This document shows, piece after piece, positions 23,873 to 33,232 of a stretch of 40,415 nt of DNA; the first letter of the stretch is position 1; each line of letters starts with the position of its first letter. The position numbers and the translations under genes are program-made. The notes under the pieces are model-generated. The model saw only the letters and a program-made list of their open reading frames with translations. It searched no databases and was not told the origin of the DNA. This DNA comes from Firmicutes bacterium CAG:194 (lineage in GTDB: Bacteria > Bacillota > Clostridia > Lachnospirales > Lachnospiraceae): the NCBI GenBank assembly GCA_000432915.1, contig HF995244.1, positions 190-40,604 of the forward strand. Direction: 5' to 3'.

Positions 23873-25072
23873 TTGAAGAAGAAAGAGATGTTATTGATTG
23901 ATTCACCCGAAAATTTGACAAAGTTAATCGAAAATCTAAAAGATGATACTACTATATATGGAACAGGTACTATTGCGCGGGAATTTGCATTACAGATACG
24001 AAGTTATTATGGTAATTTGGATAAAATACGGGCATTTTGCGTGACTCATGTGGACAAAGAATCTCAAATATTCGGGAAGCCTATTTTACAATATGATAAT
24101 ATTTCCCTGAAAAACGTAAATGAAATTATTGTTGCATTGGGACGGAAAGCAAGAGGAGAGGTAATAAAGACACTAGAGAATTACAAAGGGAATCTTGTTG
24201 TAATTGATAGTAATGTATTAAATAATTATGTTGATCAGGAGATATATTACGAGGATTGCATCGAAGATGTGCGCGATTTTTTAGATCAATCTGATTATAA
24301 TGTAAGTCAATTAAAAGAGAACACTATGGATGTTGATACAAAAATGTATGCTTGGACATGCTGGTGGCAAGGAGAAGAAGATATTCCTGATCTGGTAAAG
24401 GCTTGCATTAACAGCCAAAAAAAATATTTGCCGGGTGAAGTGGAGCATATTGTTATCACAGAAAAAAACTGTGAGAAGTTTGTCCGTTTTCCGGAGTATA
24501 TTTTGAAAAAGGTACAGGATGGAAGTATTACATTAACAACATTTTCAGACATGCTTCGTGAAAAATTATTATATGAATATGGTGGAATCTGGTTTGATGC
24601 GACAGTTTTGATCCATAAGCCGTTTCCGATAGATTATTTTAGACTACCGCTATATACTTGCAAGGGCAAGGAATATCATTTCTCCAGTTATTCACAATGG
24701 TCATTATGGTGTATGGGTGGCGTGAAGAAAAATAGTATTTTCAAATTTCTCTTTGATCTTTTTTGCGAGTATTATAAATACCAAGAGGAAATTAAATATT
24801 ATTTGACAGTCGACTATTTCATTAAAGCGGCTATGGAATATGTTGGGGATGCAAAAGAATTGTATGATGACATCCCATATAATAATGAGGGAGCTGATCA
24901 ACTAGCGCCATACTTAAAAGATGAATATGTTCCATCACTATATGCGGAACTAACAGAAAATACATATTTATCAAAATTAACGACCAAACATTTTGATGGA
25001 AGAAACGGTGCCAATTTCCAAGGGTTTTCCAAAACATCAATTTATTCATATATCATAAATCAGTATTTATAA
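23873..25072 (+). CDS. Rossmann-like module fused to capsular polysaccharide synthesis glycosyltransferase (GT32-like)
   Basis: A 399-residue fusion. Residues about 25-115 are the locus-specific Rossmann-like module (TTIYGTGTIAREFALQI, later VNEIIVALGRKARGEVIKTL). Residues about 155-399 match the capsular polysaccharide synthesis protein family, a GT32-like GT-A fold, with MYAWTCWWQGEEDIP, then YEYGGIWFDATVLIHKPF at 234-251 carrying the D-x-D-like metal site region, and a distal YNNEGADQLAPYL. The start is a TTG with a GAGAGA about nine bases upstream; the ATG at 23888 is an alternative that would leave both domains intact. It opens the long group of module-bearing proteins. The sugar transferred is unknown. 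Confidence 0.78.
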   Translation: MKKKEMLLIDSPENLTKLIENLKDDTTIYGTGTIAREFALQIRSYYGNLDKIRAFCVTHVDKESQIFGKPILQYDNISLKNVNEIIVALGRKARGEVIKTLENYKGNLVVIDSNVLNNYVDQEIYYEDCIEDVRDFLDQSDYNVSQLKENTMDVDTKMYAWTCWWQGEEDIPDLVKACINSQKKYLPGEVEHIVITEKNCEKFVRFPEYILKKVQDGSITLTTFSDMLREKLLYEYGGIWFDATVLIHKPFPIDYFRLPLYTCKGKEYHFSSYSQWSLWCMGGVKKNSIFKFLFDLFCEYYKYQEEIKYYLTVDYFIKAAMEYVGDAKELYDDIPYNNEGADQLAPYLKDEYVPSLYAELTENTYLSKLTTKHFDGRNGANFQGFSKTSIYSYIINQYL

Positions 25073-25121
25073 TTAGATGTTAGATTGTATAGAAGCAATA
25101 TAAAAAGAGAGGATAAATATA

Positions 25122-26162
25122 ATGATTGATAGCACATTAAAAGTTTATCAGATGTTTGGCGATGATTATTCAAAAGAAATCTATGGACAAAGGGTATTAT
25201 ATTCCTTAACTAATGATGATAAATATATTCACAAATTAGTTAATGATCTGGAACCAATCAGATGGTTGAGAAAAAAATTAAGAGGAATATCTTCCCAAAA
25301 TGTTTTGTTATACGGCGCAGGATTCAGGGGACAAAGAGTCAGTCAGATCTGTCCGGATTTATTTAAAGGATTTGTCGATGGGGACTTGAAAAAACAAGGT
25401 AAGCTGGTCAATGGGTTTAAGGTGTATTCATTACCTGAGGTGATGCAGTGTTTTGCAGATCCGGTTTTTGTTATTTCCAATAAATTTGGAGTTGAAAAGA
25501 TAGAAAGTGAACTGATGTCTTGTGGTGCTGCACAAAAGAATATATTGAATCTTGGGGAGAAAATGACGGCATTTACTGCTGAGCAGTATTTTGATTTAGA
25601 GGAGTTAAAGCCGTCAGAAAATGAAGTGTTTGTTGATTGCGGAGCATTTGATGGTGATTCTGCTTTTGCATTTATGAAATGGTGTAACAATCATTATAAA
25701 CATATATATTGCTTTGAACCGGATAAAAAGAATTATGTATTATGCAGACAGAATTTAAGCGAAGCAATTTCAAAAGAAAAATGTACAGTATTTAATAAAG
25801 GAACGTGGAGCAGTAATACCGAATTGAGTTTTTCAGATACTGCTGATGTGGCATCTCATATATGTGATGATGGATTGCAGCGAATATCGGTAGAGACTTT
25901 GGATCAGGAACTGTTAGTGAAAAGGAATGAAAAGGTCACCTTTATCAAAATGGACATTGAAGGGGCAGAGCTAGAAACTTTGAAGGGCGCAAGTCGGATT
26001 ATTATAGAGCAAAAGCCGAAACTTGCAGTTTGCGTTTATCATAAACCGGAAGATATTTTTACAATTCCGGAATATTTGAGAACATTAAATCCTGATTATA
26101 AGTTTTATTTAAGACATTATACATTTGCAGCCTGGGATACTGTATTGTACGCAATCCCATAA
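25122..26162 (+). CDS. Rossmann-like module fused to FkbM-family methyltransferase
   Basis: A 346-residue fusion. Residues about 58-145 form the recurrent module (NVLLYGAGFRGQRVSQI, FKGFVDGDLKKQGKLVNGFK). Residues about 155-346 are an FkbM-type SAM-dependent O-methyltransferase: VFVDCGAFDGDSAFAF at 169-184 is the SAM site, YCFEPDKKNY binds the ribose, and IKMDIEGAELETLKGA at 275-290 is the family signature. AGAGGA lies eight bases before the ATG. It would methylate a hydroxyl on a sugar of the glycan. The next gene's ribosome binding site lies just after its stop codon. Confidence 0.85.
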   Translation: MIDSTLKVYQMFGDDYSKEIYGQRVLYSLTNDDKYIHKLVNDLEPIRWLRKKLRGISSQNVLLYGAGFRGQRVSQICPDLFKGFVDGDLKKQGKLVNGFKVYSLPEVMQCFADPVFVISNKFGVEKIESELMSCGAAQKNILNLGEKMTAFTAEQYFDLEELKPSENEVFVDCGAFDGDSAFAFMKWCNNHYKHIYCFEPDKKNYVLCRQNLSEAISKEKCTVFNKGTWSSNTELSFSDTADVASHICDDGLQRISVETLDQELLVKRNEKVTFIKMDIEGAELETLKGASRIIIEQKPKLAVCVYHKPEDIFTIPEYLRTLNPDYKFYLRHYTFAAWDTVLYAIP

Positions 26163-26187
26163 GAAAAATTACTTAAGGAGACCAGCT

Positions 26188-27351
26188 ATGAAAAGCATAG
26201 GTGTTGTGATACCTATTTATAATACAGAAAAATATTTGGCAAAATGTGTGGAAAGTGTTTTAAATCAGAATTATGAGGCGTTACAAGTGGTATTGGTAGA
26301 TGATGGATCCAGTGATGACAGTGGGGAAATCTGTGATGATTTCGCGAGGAGAGATTCTAGGGTTAAAGTAATACATCAGGTTAATAAAGGGAAAATAGAA
26401 TCTAGATATATTGGTGCAGCTAATGCCAAAACAGATTATATTACGTTTGTAGATTCTGATGATTGGATTGCGGAAAATACTTATAATAGTCTGCTTGAGT
26501 TGCTAGATCAGGGAATTGACATAATTTCATACAAAATTATCAGGTATATAAATGACTGCTATCAAATAAAATCTGGTGGAAAAATAAGAGAAGGGATCTT
26601 TCAAGGAGAAAAATATAAGGAGTTCATATGCTCAACTATGATTTGGGATGATGAAATTAATAGTTGTGGAATTGATCCCTCTCTATGCAATAAACTGTTT
26701 AAGCGAGACATTATTTTACCACAATTGGATAAGGCAAGAAAAATTTGTATAAGTTATGGGGACGATGTAGCAGTGGTGTATCCAACATTATATAAAGCAG
26801 ATTCGTATGCCATTGCAGATCAATATAAGTATTATCACAGAAGACGTATAGAAGGAGAAATTCCGGAGTATTTTTTAGACAACAGCTATTATAAAAAGTT
26901 GGTGGACTTATATGAATACTTGAGGGAAAGATTTGATAATCAGGTAGATTATGTACGCCAATTAGACATGTTCTTCGCATACAGTGCGACACTCAGATTG
27001 CGTAAATACGGAGTAGAAAATCATGTAGTTCAGTACATGGCTCCTTTTGGCAGAATACCACAGGCTAGTAAAATTATCTTATGTGGTGCCGGGAAGGTTG
27101 GGCAATCATATTATAAACAGATTACGGAGTTGGATTATTGTGAGATTGTGGCATGGGTGGACAACGTCAAGACGCAATGTGCAGGGGTTAGTTTATCAAA
27201 GTATAACATCTTTACGGAGATGGCATTTGATTACGTTGTGATGGCATTAAAATCAAAAGAAACTGTAGACGAAATTACTAAGATGATTTGTAAAGAATAT
27301 AATGTCAACCCCAATAAGATTATTTGGGAGTTTCATGAGCACTTTGGATAA
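26188..27351 (+). CDS. Family 2 glycosyltransferase with C-terminal Rossmann-like module
   Basis: A 387-residue protein. The GT-A domain (about 1-210) shows IGVVIPIYNTEKYLAKCVES, VVLVDDGSSDDSGEICD and YITFVDSDDWIAENTY with the SDD metal site. Residues about 293-387 are the recurrent module, KIILCGAGKVGQSYYKQI, then IVAWVDNVKTQ and FDYVVMALKSKETVDEI. ATG 26188 is chosen because AAGGAG lies seven bases upstream and the conserved first strand starts at residue 3; an upstream in-frame start would overlap the methyltransferase. Substrates are unknown. Confidence 0.87.
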   Translation: MKSIGVVIPIYNTEKYLAKCVESVLNQNYEALQVVLVDDGSSDDSGEICDDFARRDSRVKVIHQVNKGKIESRYIGAANAKTDYITFVDSDDWIAENTYNSLLELLDQGIDIISYKIIRYINDCYQIKSGGKIREGIFQGEKYKEFICSTMIWDDEINSCGIDPSLCNKLFKRDIILPQLDKARKICISYGDDVAVVYPTLYKADSYAIADQYKYYHRRRIEGEIPEYFLDNSYYKKLVDLYEYLRERFDNQVDYVRQLDMFFAYSATLRLRKYGVENHVVQYMAPFGRIPQASKIILCGAGKVGQSYYKQITELDYCEIVAWVDNVKTQCAGVSLSKYNIFTEMAFDYVVMALKSKETVDEITKMICKEYNVNPNKIIWEFHEHFG

Positions 27352-27500
27352 CAATATGATACGTATATATGTAAGTAATTGATCTGGAAGTATCGGACAT
27401 AAAGTAGTATGGTAAAATGTAGATTTGGGTGCAAGGCATACTTGTGAGAAAGAAATGAAAAAACTCTATAATATAAAGATGGAGTGGAAGAGGGAATAAA

Positions 27501-28676
27501 ATGAAGTGGATGAATAAAGGACACGAAATAGGAAAGAAAGATATATCATTTTCAAACGGATTTCACAAAAAGATATATGTTTTCGGAGCAGGTCAAATAG
27601 GCGAAGTAACAGGCTTGAGTTTAGCAGCGCTGGGTTTGCTTGGAGGGTATATTGATAATAATAGAAGGCTTCAAGGAACCGAGTTCTTAAATAAACCAAT
27701 TATATCGTTGGAAGATTATCTTAGCAGTGAAGATGATCCTGCGATTGTAGTTGCATGTGCAAAAAAGCATGAATTGGAGATAGAGCAACAGTTAAAACAA
27801 AATCAATTGGTCTGGGGAAAAGATTATTTTTTTAGTGAGGAATTTCATAAAAGGATATTGCCTATTATAGCAACATTATATTTTGATAAAGTCTATATGC
27901 AGTTAGCACAGATAACATTAACAGAAAGATGTTCATTAAAATGCAAAAAATGTGCACATGCCTGTTACAATGTAGACAGCTCCAACCAAGATCTGACACT
28001 TGACCAGGTGCATAAAAGTGCAGATAGTTTTTTTGCGAAAGTTGATTTTATTAATGAATTTGTTCTGATTGGTGGAGAACCGCTTTTATATAAAGATCTT
28101 TCCAACGTGATTGCATATATCGGCGAACGATACCGGAGTCAGATGGCAATTTTCTGTATTACCACGAACGGGACGATTGTGCCGAATGAAGAGGTATTGC
28201 AGGCATGTCAAAAATATAAGGTGCTGTTTCGAATTTCCAATTATGCAAAAGCAATTCCCAGGTTAAAAGAATCGCATCAAAAACTGATACAGGTTTTAGA
28301 AAAATATGATATTGGATATCGATTATCGGCTGAGGATGCCAGCTGGATTGATTATGGATTTGAATATCTGAACAAAGAACTGGATGAGGAAAAATTAACA
28401 GAGACGTTTGACAAGTGTTTGACTCCATGCAGGGAAATCAGAGAAAACAGATTATATTTTTGCGTTATGGCACGTAGTGTATCAGATAATCTGCATTTTG
28501 ATGAGGGAAAAGATGATTACCTTGATCTGGATCAGTTAAATGGAGAAAATTACAAGAGAGAATTAATGGAGTTTAATTTGGGCTATTCAGAGAAGGGGTA
28601 TCTGGATATGTGTCATAGATGTCATGGGATGGATGCTGTGAATTATCCGATTCCGGTTGCGGAACAGCTTACTTAA
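27501..28676 (+). CDS. Radical SAM protein with N-terminal Rossmann-like module
   Basis: A 391-residue fusion. Residues about 22-112 are the recurrent module (KKIYVFGAGQIGEVTGLSL, GGYIDNNRRLQGTEFLNKPI, AIVVACAKKHELEIEQQL). Residues about 130-391 are a radical SAM domain, with C144, C148 and C151 (TERCSLKCKKC) forming the CxxxCxxC site for the 4Fe-4S cluster, and FVLIGGEPLLYKDL as the GGEP motif that holds SAM. Further cysteines near the C-terminus (CLTPC, FCVMA, MCHRCHG) resemble a SPASM/Twitch auxiliary cluster region. AGAGGG lies about six bases before the ATG. The reaction is unknown; in a glycan locus it could be an epimerisation, dehydration or C-methylation-like step, or a peptide modification of the acceptor. 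Confidence 0.85.
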   Translation: MKWMNKGHEIGKKDISFSNGFHKKIYVFGAGQIGEVTGLSLAALGLLGGYIDNNRRLQGTEFLNKPIISLEDYLSSEDDPAIVVACAKKHELEIEQQLKQNQLVWGKDYFFSEEFHKRILPIIATLYFDKVYMQLAQITLTERCSLKCKKCAHACYNVDSSNQDLTLDQVHKSADSFFAKVDFINEFVLIGGEPLLYKDLSNVIAYIGERYRSQMAIFCITTNGTIVPNEEVLQACQKYKVLFRISNYAKAIPRLKESHQKLIQVLEKYDIGYRLSAEDASWIDYGFEYLNKELDEEKLTETFDKCLTPCREIRENRLYFCVMARSVSDNLHFDEGKDDYLDLDQLNGENYKRELMEFNLGYSEKGYLDMCHRCHGMDAVNYPIPVAEQLT

Positions 28677-28734
28677 TTACATATTAAAATGGACGGTTGA
28701 TTTGGAAAGCAGATATACCTGGAGAAACTGAAGC

Positions 28735-30201
28735 ATGAAAGATTTTGAAATTGAAAAAAAAATCATTATTTATGGTGCGGGAAAAAGAGCCGCTCGTTTG
28801 TGCAGACTATTACAGGGTACTCATTATAGGGTTGTGGGGCTCACGGATGGTAATCCAATGTTGTATGGCAGACAGTTGGAAAGTCAGGAAATAAAATCAG
28901 TAGGGGAAGTGTTTGCGAATGAACATGATTGCTGGGTAGTGAGTGTTGCGAACAAAGAGACACGAAAGGAAATTTATCGTACGATTTTAAATCATGGTGG
29001 ACAGAGGGATAAAGAAATTGATTTTGATGAGTTGCTTTTACAGATTTATGAGGAGCAGTATATCAAATGGAAAAATTTGCGAATAGATGAGAAAAAACCA
29101 GAACAAGCTACCCTCATTCTTGAAAATTACAATGGATTTATTCTTGGAGGAGTAGAAAAGTGGGTGGCCTCTGTTCTGAATGCCGGGATTTTGGATGGTA
29201 TGAATATTCGTGTACTATCTAATGTAAATCGTACAGGTATTGAAACAGAATGGCTGCCATATATTGATTTTGAAATTCCGATCGGAACGATTGATTGTAC
29301 AGAACAGATTCAACATCTGTATGATTATTTTGAGAAATATCGTACGTCCGCGATTGTCTTTTCATTTCCCAATGATGCTTTTCGACTGGCATGCGCCTAT
29401 AAGAAGATAACAGATGCGCCACTTCAGGTTATAGCTGTGCTGCATAATGATGTAGAAACATTTTATCAGGAATATGTAAAATATGACGCTTATGTGGATC
29501 GGTATCTATGTGTCAGTCAACGCATACAGTATATTCTAAATCACACATATAGCATTTTAGAACGAAAGACACAGACAGTAACTTTGCCGTTCCATTGCGA
29601 GGAAAAGCTACAACGAAGCTATTCATTAAATGTTCAAGATCCAATAAGGATTGGATATGCTGGACGATTGGAGGTACAACAAAAAAGATTGGATTTATTT
29701 CCGACATTTATACTTGAATTAGAAAAAAAAGTTCTCAATTACAAAATGGAAATTGCGGGAGACGGTAGTGTACGTGAACGAATGCAAAAGTTTGTCCGGG
29801 ATAATCATTTGGAGAATAAAATTACTTTCTTGGGACAAATTGATCGTAATGATATTCCGGCATTTTGGAAAAAGCAGGACATTCAAATCAGTTTTTCTGA
29901 TTATGAAGGGCATTCGCTCACGCAGATGGAATCTATGGGAAATGGGGCTGTGCCGGTTGTGACGGAAGTGTCTGGAGTGGTTGATGATATTTCCAATGGC
30001 TATAATGGATTTTTTGTTTCAGTTGGGGATTATGTATCTTTGGCAGATCAGGTGCAATACCTATATTGGCATCGGGAACAATTGCCGATTATGGGACAAG
30101 CCGCACATGATACCGTATATGAAAAGAGTGATATGAAATCGCACATAGCATTTTGGCGAAAGCTGTTGGAGCAAAATAGGTGCAACATTAAGAACCGATG
30201 A
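28735..30201 (+). CDS. GT4 (GT-B) glycosyltransferase with N-terminal Rossmann-like module
   Basis: A 488-residue protein. Residues about 7-100 are the recurrent module (KKIIIYGAGKRAARLCRLL, VVGLTDGNPMLYGRQL, CWVVSVANKETRKEIY). Residues about 120-488 are a GT-B glycosyltransferase: FILGGVEKWVASVLN is the glycine-rich acceptor loop, IRIGYAGRLEVQQKRLDLFP begins the donor domain, and FWKKQDIQISFSDYEGHSLTQMESMGNGAVPVV is the group 1 E-x7-E region. GGAG lies about eight bases before the ATG. It probably uses a nucleotide sugar on the cytoplasmic face; no membrane segment is present. Confidence 0.86.
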   Translation: MKDFEIEKKIIIYGAGKRAARLCRLLQGTHYRVVGLTDGNPMLYGRQLESQEIKSVGEVFANEHDCWVVSVANKETRKEIYRTILNHGGQRDKEIDFDELLLQIYEEQYIKWKNLRIDEKKPEQATLILENYNGFILGGVEKWVASVLNAGILDGMNIRVLSNVNRTGIETEWLPYIDFEIPIGTIDCTEQIQHLYDYFEKYRTSAIVFSFPNDAFRLACAYKKITDAPLQVIAVLHNDVETFYQEYVKYDAYVDRYLCVSQRIQYILNHTYSILERKTQTVTLPFHCEEKLQRSYSLNVQDPIRIGYAGRLEVQQKRLDLFPTFILELEKKVLNYKMEIAGDGSVRERMQKFVRDNHLENKITFLGQIDRNDIPAFWKKQDIQISFSDYEGHSLTQMESMGNGAVPVVTEVSGVVDDISNGYNGFFVSVGDYVSLADQVQYLYWHREQLPIMGQAAHDTVYEKSDMKSHIAFWRKLLEQNRCNIKNR

Positions 30202-30206
30202 ATTGA

Positions 30207-30566
30207 CCGCACAGATTTACTTCATGGGAAAATAGTAAGGTATATGGAAGCAAATTTATTAAGCGTTGCGATGAAAGCAAAAATGTTTCGGCTTTGATCT
30301 ATGGGGCTGGTAGTTATATGCGTAATCTGGATTCTGTTATTTATGATAACTATAATGTTTTGGCTATTGTTGATCAAAGCAAAGTAGGATATTATGGCTA
30401 TGTTCCAATAATAAAAGTAGAACAGATACAACAATATGATTATGACAAAATCATTATTATGATAAAAAATGAAAAAATATGTTGTGAAGTGGAGAATATG
30501 TTGATAGAGCAATACGGTGTCCCTGTAGAAAAGATAAAATTTGGCAAAGATATTTGGGGAAAATAA
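30207..30566 (+). pseudogene. Orphan Rossmann-like module remnant 1
   Basis: The frame is open from 30207 to the stop at 30564-30566 and encodes one copy of the recurrent module: ALIYGAGSYMRNLDSVIYD, VLAIVDQSKVGYYGYVPI, DKIIIMIKNEKICCEVENML. Only a TTG at 30294, inside the first strand and without a ribosome binding site, could serve as start; the upstream in-frame codons lack ATG, GTG or TTG. An out-of-frame ATG with a nearby AAGG (30244) yields only 17 residues. I read it as the C-terminal end of a lost enzyme (such as a GT2), left behind by recombination. It could also be reached by coupling from the preceding gene. Confidence 0.6.
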
Positions 30567-30570
30567 ACAA

Positions 30571-30976
30571 ATGAAAAATAAAAGAAAACGCTATTTTTCA
30601 AACAAATCTTATAGAAATTCCGTATTATATTGGTGAAGTTGAAAGGTTAGATAAATTAATTGTATTTGGATATGGAATTGCCGGAAAAGAGTTTTTATTA
30701 TATATGAAACAAATAAATCCGATATGCGATATCATAATTTTTGATAACAAGATCGTAGAATCAAATAGCGGTGAAATGAAGGTGATGAAACCGATATATC
30801 TTAACGATGATAAAATTAGGATTTTGGTTACGGTACAAAAAAATCAAGAAGAAATAGTAAAGCAGCTTGTTGAGTTGGGATATTGTGAAGAACAAATTAT
30901 AAAATATGTACAAGGTGATATGGGGAAATGGTTTTCGATAGCACCTGAGTATAGAGCATTATATATGGAAAAGTAG
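30571..30976 (+). pseudogene. Stand-alone Rossmann-like module with frameshift after the start codon
   Basis: The module frame reads from 30575 to the stop at 30974-30976: ENAIFQTNLIEIPYYIGEVE, then LDKLIVFGYGIAGKEFLLYM, IIIFDNKIVESN and RILVTVQKNQEEIVKQLVEL. The only ATG with an upstream purine-rich site is at 30571, but it is out of frame by one base. Taking one A from the AAAAA run at 30574-30578 joins it cleanly (MKIKENAIFQTN). The internal ATG at 30704 would cut off the glycine motif. So this is either a small protein broken or switched by a homopolymer change, or a sequence error. It is about 133 residues when joined. Confidence 0.6.
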
Positions 30977-31014
30977 GATTCGTGATGAAAGTTTTATTTT
31001 GAAAAGGAAAAGAT

Positions 31015-32130
31015 ATGCTATCTGATTTAGTAGAAAAAAGAGATGAAAAAATTAAAGTCAGTATTATTACAGTTACATATAATGTTGAAAAGACAATTGA
31101 ACAAACAATTAATAGTGTGTTGAATCAAACATACAACAATATTGAATATATAATTGTGGATGGAATGTCTACCGATGGAACTTGGGAAAAAATTTGTATG
31201 TACAAAGATAAAATTAGCGTCTTAATTCACGAAAAAGATAATGGTCTTTATGACGCAATGAATAAAGGAATTTCTCAGGCAACAGGCGATATCATTGGGA
31301 TTGTGAATGGTGATGATTGGTATGAGCCGAACGCGGTACAAACTATTGTTCAAAATATAGAGAATAACATTGATATCTATTATGCGAGGATGAATATTAT
31401 TGACAATGATGGGAATGTGTTAATGGTGAGCTTGCCTGATCAAATAGATGATATATGGTATCGTATGATTCCACATCCAACTGTCTTTGTAAGAAAAAGC
31501 GTTTACGAAAAGTATGGAGCATTTGATCTGAATTATTCCATTGTGGCTGATTATGAAATGATATTTCGTTTTTATCTTTTGGGTGTAAAATTTCGATATA
31601 TTGATCGGGTAATAACAAATTTTCGTCAGGGAGGTCTTACGACGAAAAGACAGCTTGCATGTGCGCAAGAAGTAAAAAAGGTATCAATGAAATATCTTGA
31701 TAGATCCCCTGATGCAAAGAGGGAAGAATATCTTCAGCTTATAAAAAACAATTATAATCGTATAAAACTATTGTCGGCATATCAACAAGACAACACAAAA
31801 TTTAAAGAAATGTTGTGTCGAATTTTTAATAATAATTTGGAAAATGTTTGTATATTTGGTGCAGGAATATGGGGAAAAAGGTGTGTTGAAAAACTGAAGC
31901 AATGCAATGTGACAGGCAGATGTTATTTTGATAATAACGCAGATAGGCAAGGTTTGATTATTGATGGCTTAGAAGTTTTATCACCAAGTTGTTTAAAAGA
32001 AATGGAATGTAACATTATCATTGCAGTGATTAATGGGTATAGGGAAATAGAAAAGCAATTATCAGTCATTCATAACGATAAATTAAAATGGATCAGAATG
32101 TTTGATTTATATGATGAGGAGAATCCTTAG
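31015..32130 (+). CDS. Family 2 glycosyltransferase with C-terminal Rossmann-like module
   Basis: A 371-residue protein. The GT-A domain (about 1-230) shows VSIITVTYNVEKTIEQTINS, YIIVDGMSTDGTWEKI, DNGLYDAMNKGISQATGD and GIVNGDDWYEPNAV with the NGDD metal site, the pattern of WcaA/GT2 capsule enzymes. Residues about 275-371 are the recurrent module (NVCIFGAGIWGKRCVEKL, GRCYFDNNADRQGLIIDGLE, CNIIIAVINGYREIEKQL). AAGG lies about seven bases before the ATG, and the following gene starts immediately after its stop codon. It belongs to the AT-rich block. Confidence 0.88.
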   Translation: MLSDLVEKRDEKIKVSIITVTYNVEKTIEQTINSVLNQTYNNIEYIIVDGMSTDGTWEKICMYKDKISVLIHEKDNGLYDAMNKGISQATGDIIGIVNGDDWYEPNAVQTIVQNIENNIDIYYARMNIIDNDGNVLMVSLPDQIDDIWYRMIPHPTVFVRKSVYEKYGAFDLNYSIVADYEMIFRFYLLGVKFRYIDRVITNFRQGGLTTKRQLACAQEVKKVSMKYLDRSPDAKREEYLQLIKNNYNRIKLLSAYQQDNTKFKEMLCRIFNNNLENVCIFGAGIWGKRCVEKLKQCNVTGRCYFDNNADRQGLIIDGLEVLSPSCLKEMECNIIIAVINGYREIEKQLSVIHNDKLKWIRMFDLYDEENP

Positions 32131-33230
32131 ATGAAAACAGTATTGGCAAATACGATTGGAACACTAAAAGATAGGGAGGTTGCACTTAGTGACAAAGAAG
32201 CCTTTTCATTTTGTGGTGGTAATACAGGAAATGTTTGCTTTGTGGATGCTGTCAAAGAGCAGCTGGCTTATGATGCTGAAATTAGTTGCTATAAGATAGA
32301 TAAGTACGAAGATAAGGCTGTTTTTGTATTACCGGCAAGCAATTGGATAAATGTAGATGGGCATGTACTAAGAGATATTTTTTGCCTCTGGAAAATAAAG
32401 ATGTTCAGTTAGCTGTTTTAGGACTGGGTGTACAAATTGAGTTAAATGATAATTTGGATAATTTTGCAAGAGAAGTGGAAAAGAACACTGATACGATAAG
32501 AGCACTGAAGATTATGAGTGAGCATAGCCAATACATTGCCGTTCGAGGAAATATAACGGGGGAATATCTTGACAAAATAGGTATTCATAATTGGAAAGTG
32601 ATTGGATGTCCATCGTTTTATGAACCATTCAGACAATATGGTGAGGCTAGATTAAAGAAAGCTTCGTTAGATAGAGCGGTTATTAATGTGACACCAGGGG
32701 GGGATGGTGAATATAAAATTCTTAGCTATGGAATACAAAATAGAAAACCGATTATTTTGCAGGCGATGAATGATATGCCGTTAACATTGTGGGAGAATAG
32801 ATCGATTGAGGATCGGCATTTACAGCAAAAGTTTCCGGGATTAGAGGGCTATACAGTTAATATGGTGGAAAACTATATCAAAGAATTTGGACATATGTTT
32901 TATACTCGTGATAAATGGACTGAATTCCTGAACAAAGAAAATATACAGTTTTCTATTGGCAGCAGGTTTCATGGAAATATGATGGCGTTTTTTAATGGAA
33001 TTCCTGCAATGTGGATTGTGCATGATTTTAGAACGAAAGAATTAGTTGAGGCGATGGAATTGCCATATATTCAATATCGGGATTTGAGCAGATACTCAAT
33101 GGATGAAATCATGAATAAGTGCGAATATGGACATAAGTTTAAAGCAAATTATATAAGTATGGGAAGAAAATATATAGATTTTCTGGATCAATGCCAAATA
33201 AATCATAATTTTAAGAGAGAGAGAATGTAA
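32131..33230 (+). pseudogene. Polysaccharide pyruvyl transferase, split by a -1 frameshift in a T run
   Basis: Two overlapping frames together make one protein of about 366 residues of the polysaccharide pyruvyl transferase (CsaB/WcaK-like) family, which adds pyruvate ketals to glycans. The first frame starts with ATG 32131 (AGGAG nine bases upstream) and includes FCGGNTGNVCFVDAV and FVLPASNWINVDGHVLRDIF. The second frame continues from about 32378 with LPLENKDVQLAVLGLGVQI, NVTPGGDGEYKILSYGIQN and FSIGSRFHGNMMAFFNGIPA, the family's C-terminal signature. The break is at six T residues (32378-32383); a seventh T would restore one frame. It has no appended Rossmann-like module, unlike its neighbours. 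It may be a true mutation, a phase-variable switch or a sequencing error. Confidence 0.8.
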
Positions 33231-33232
33231 AT

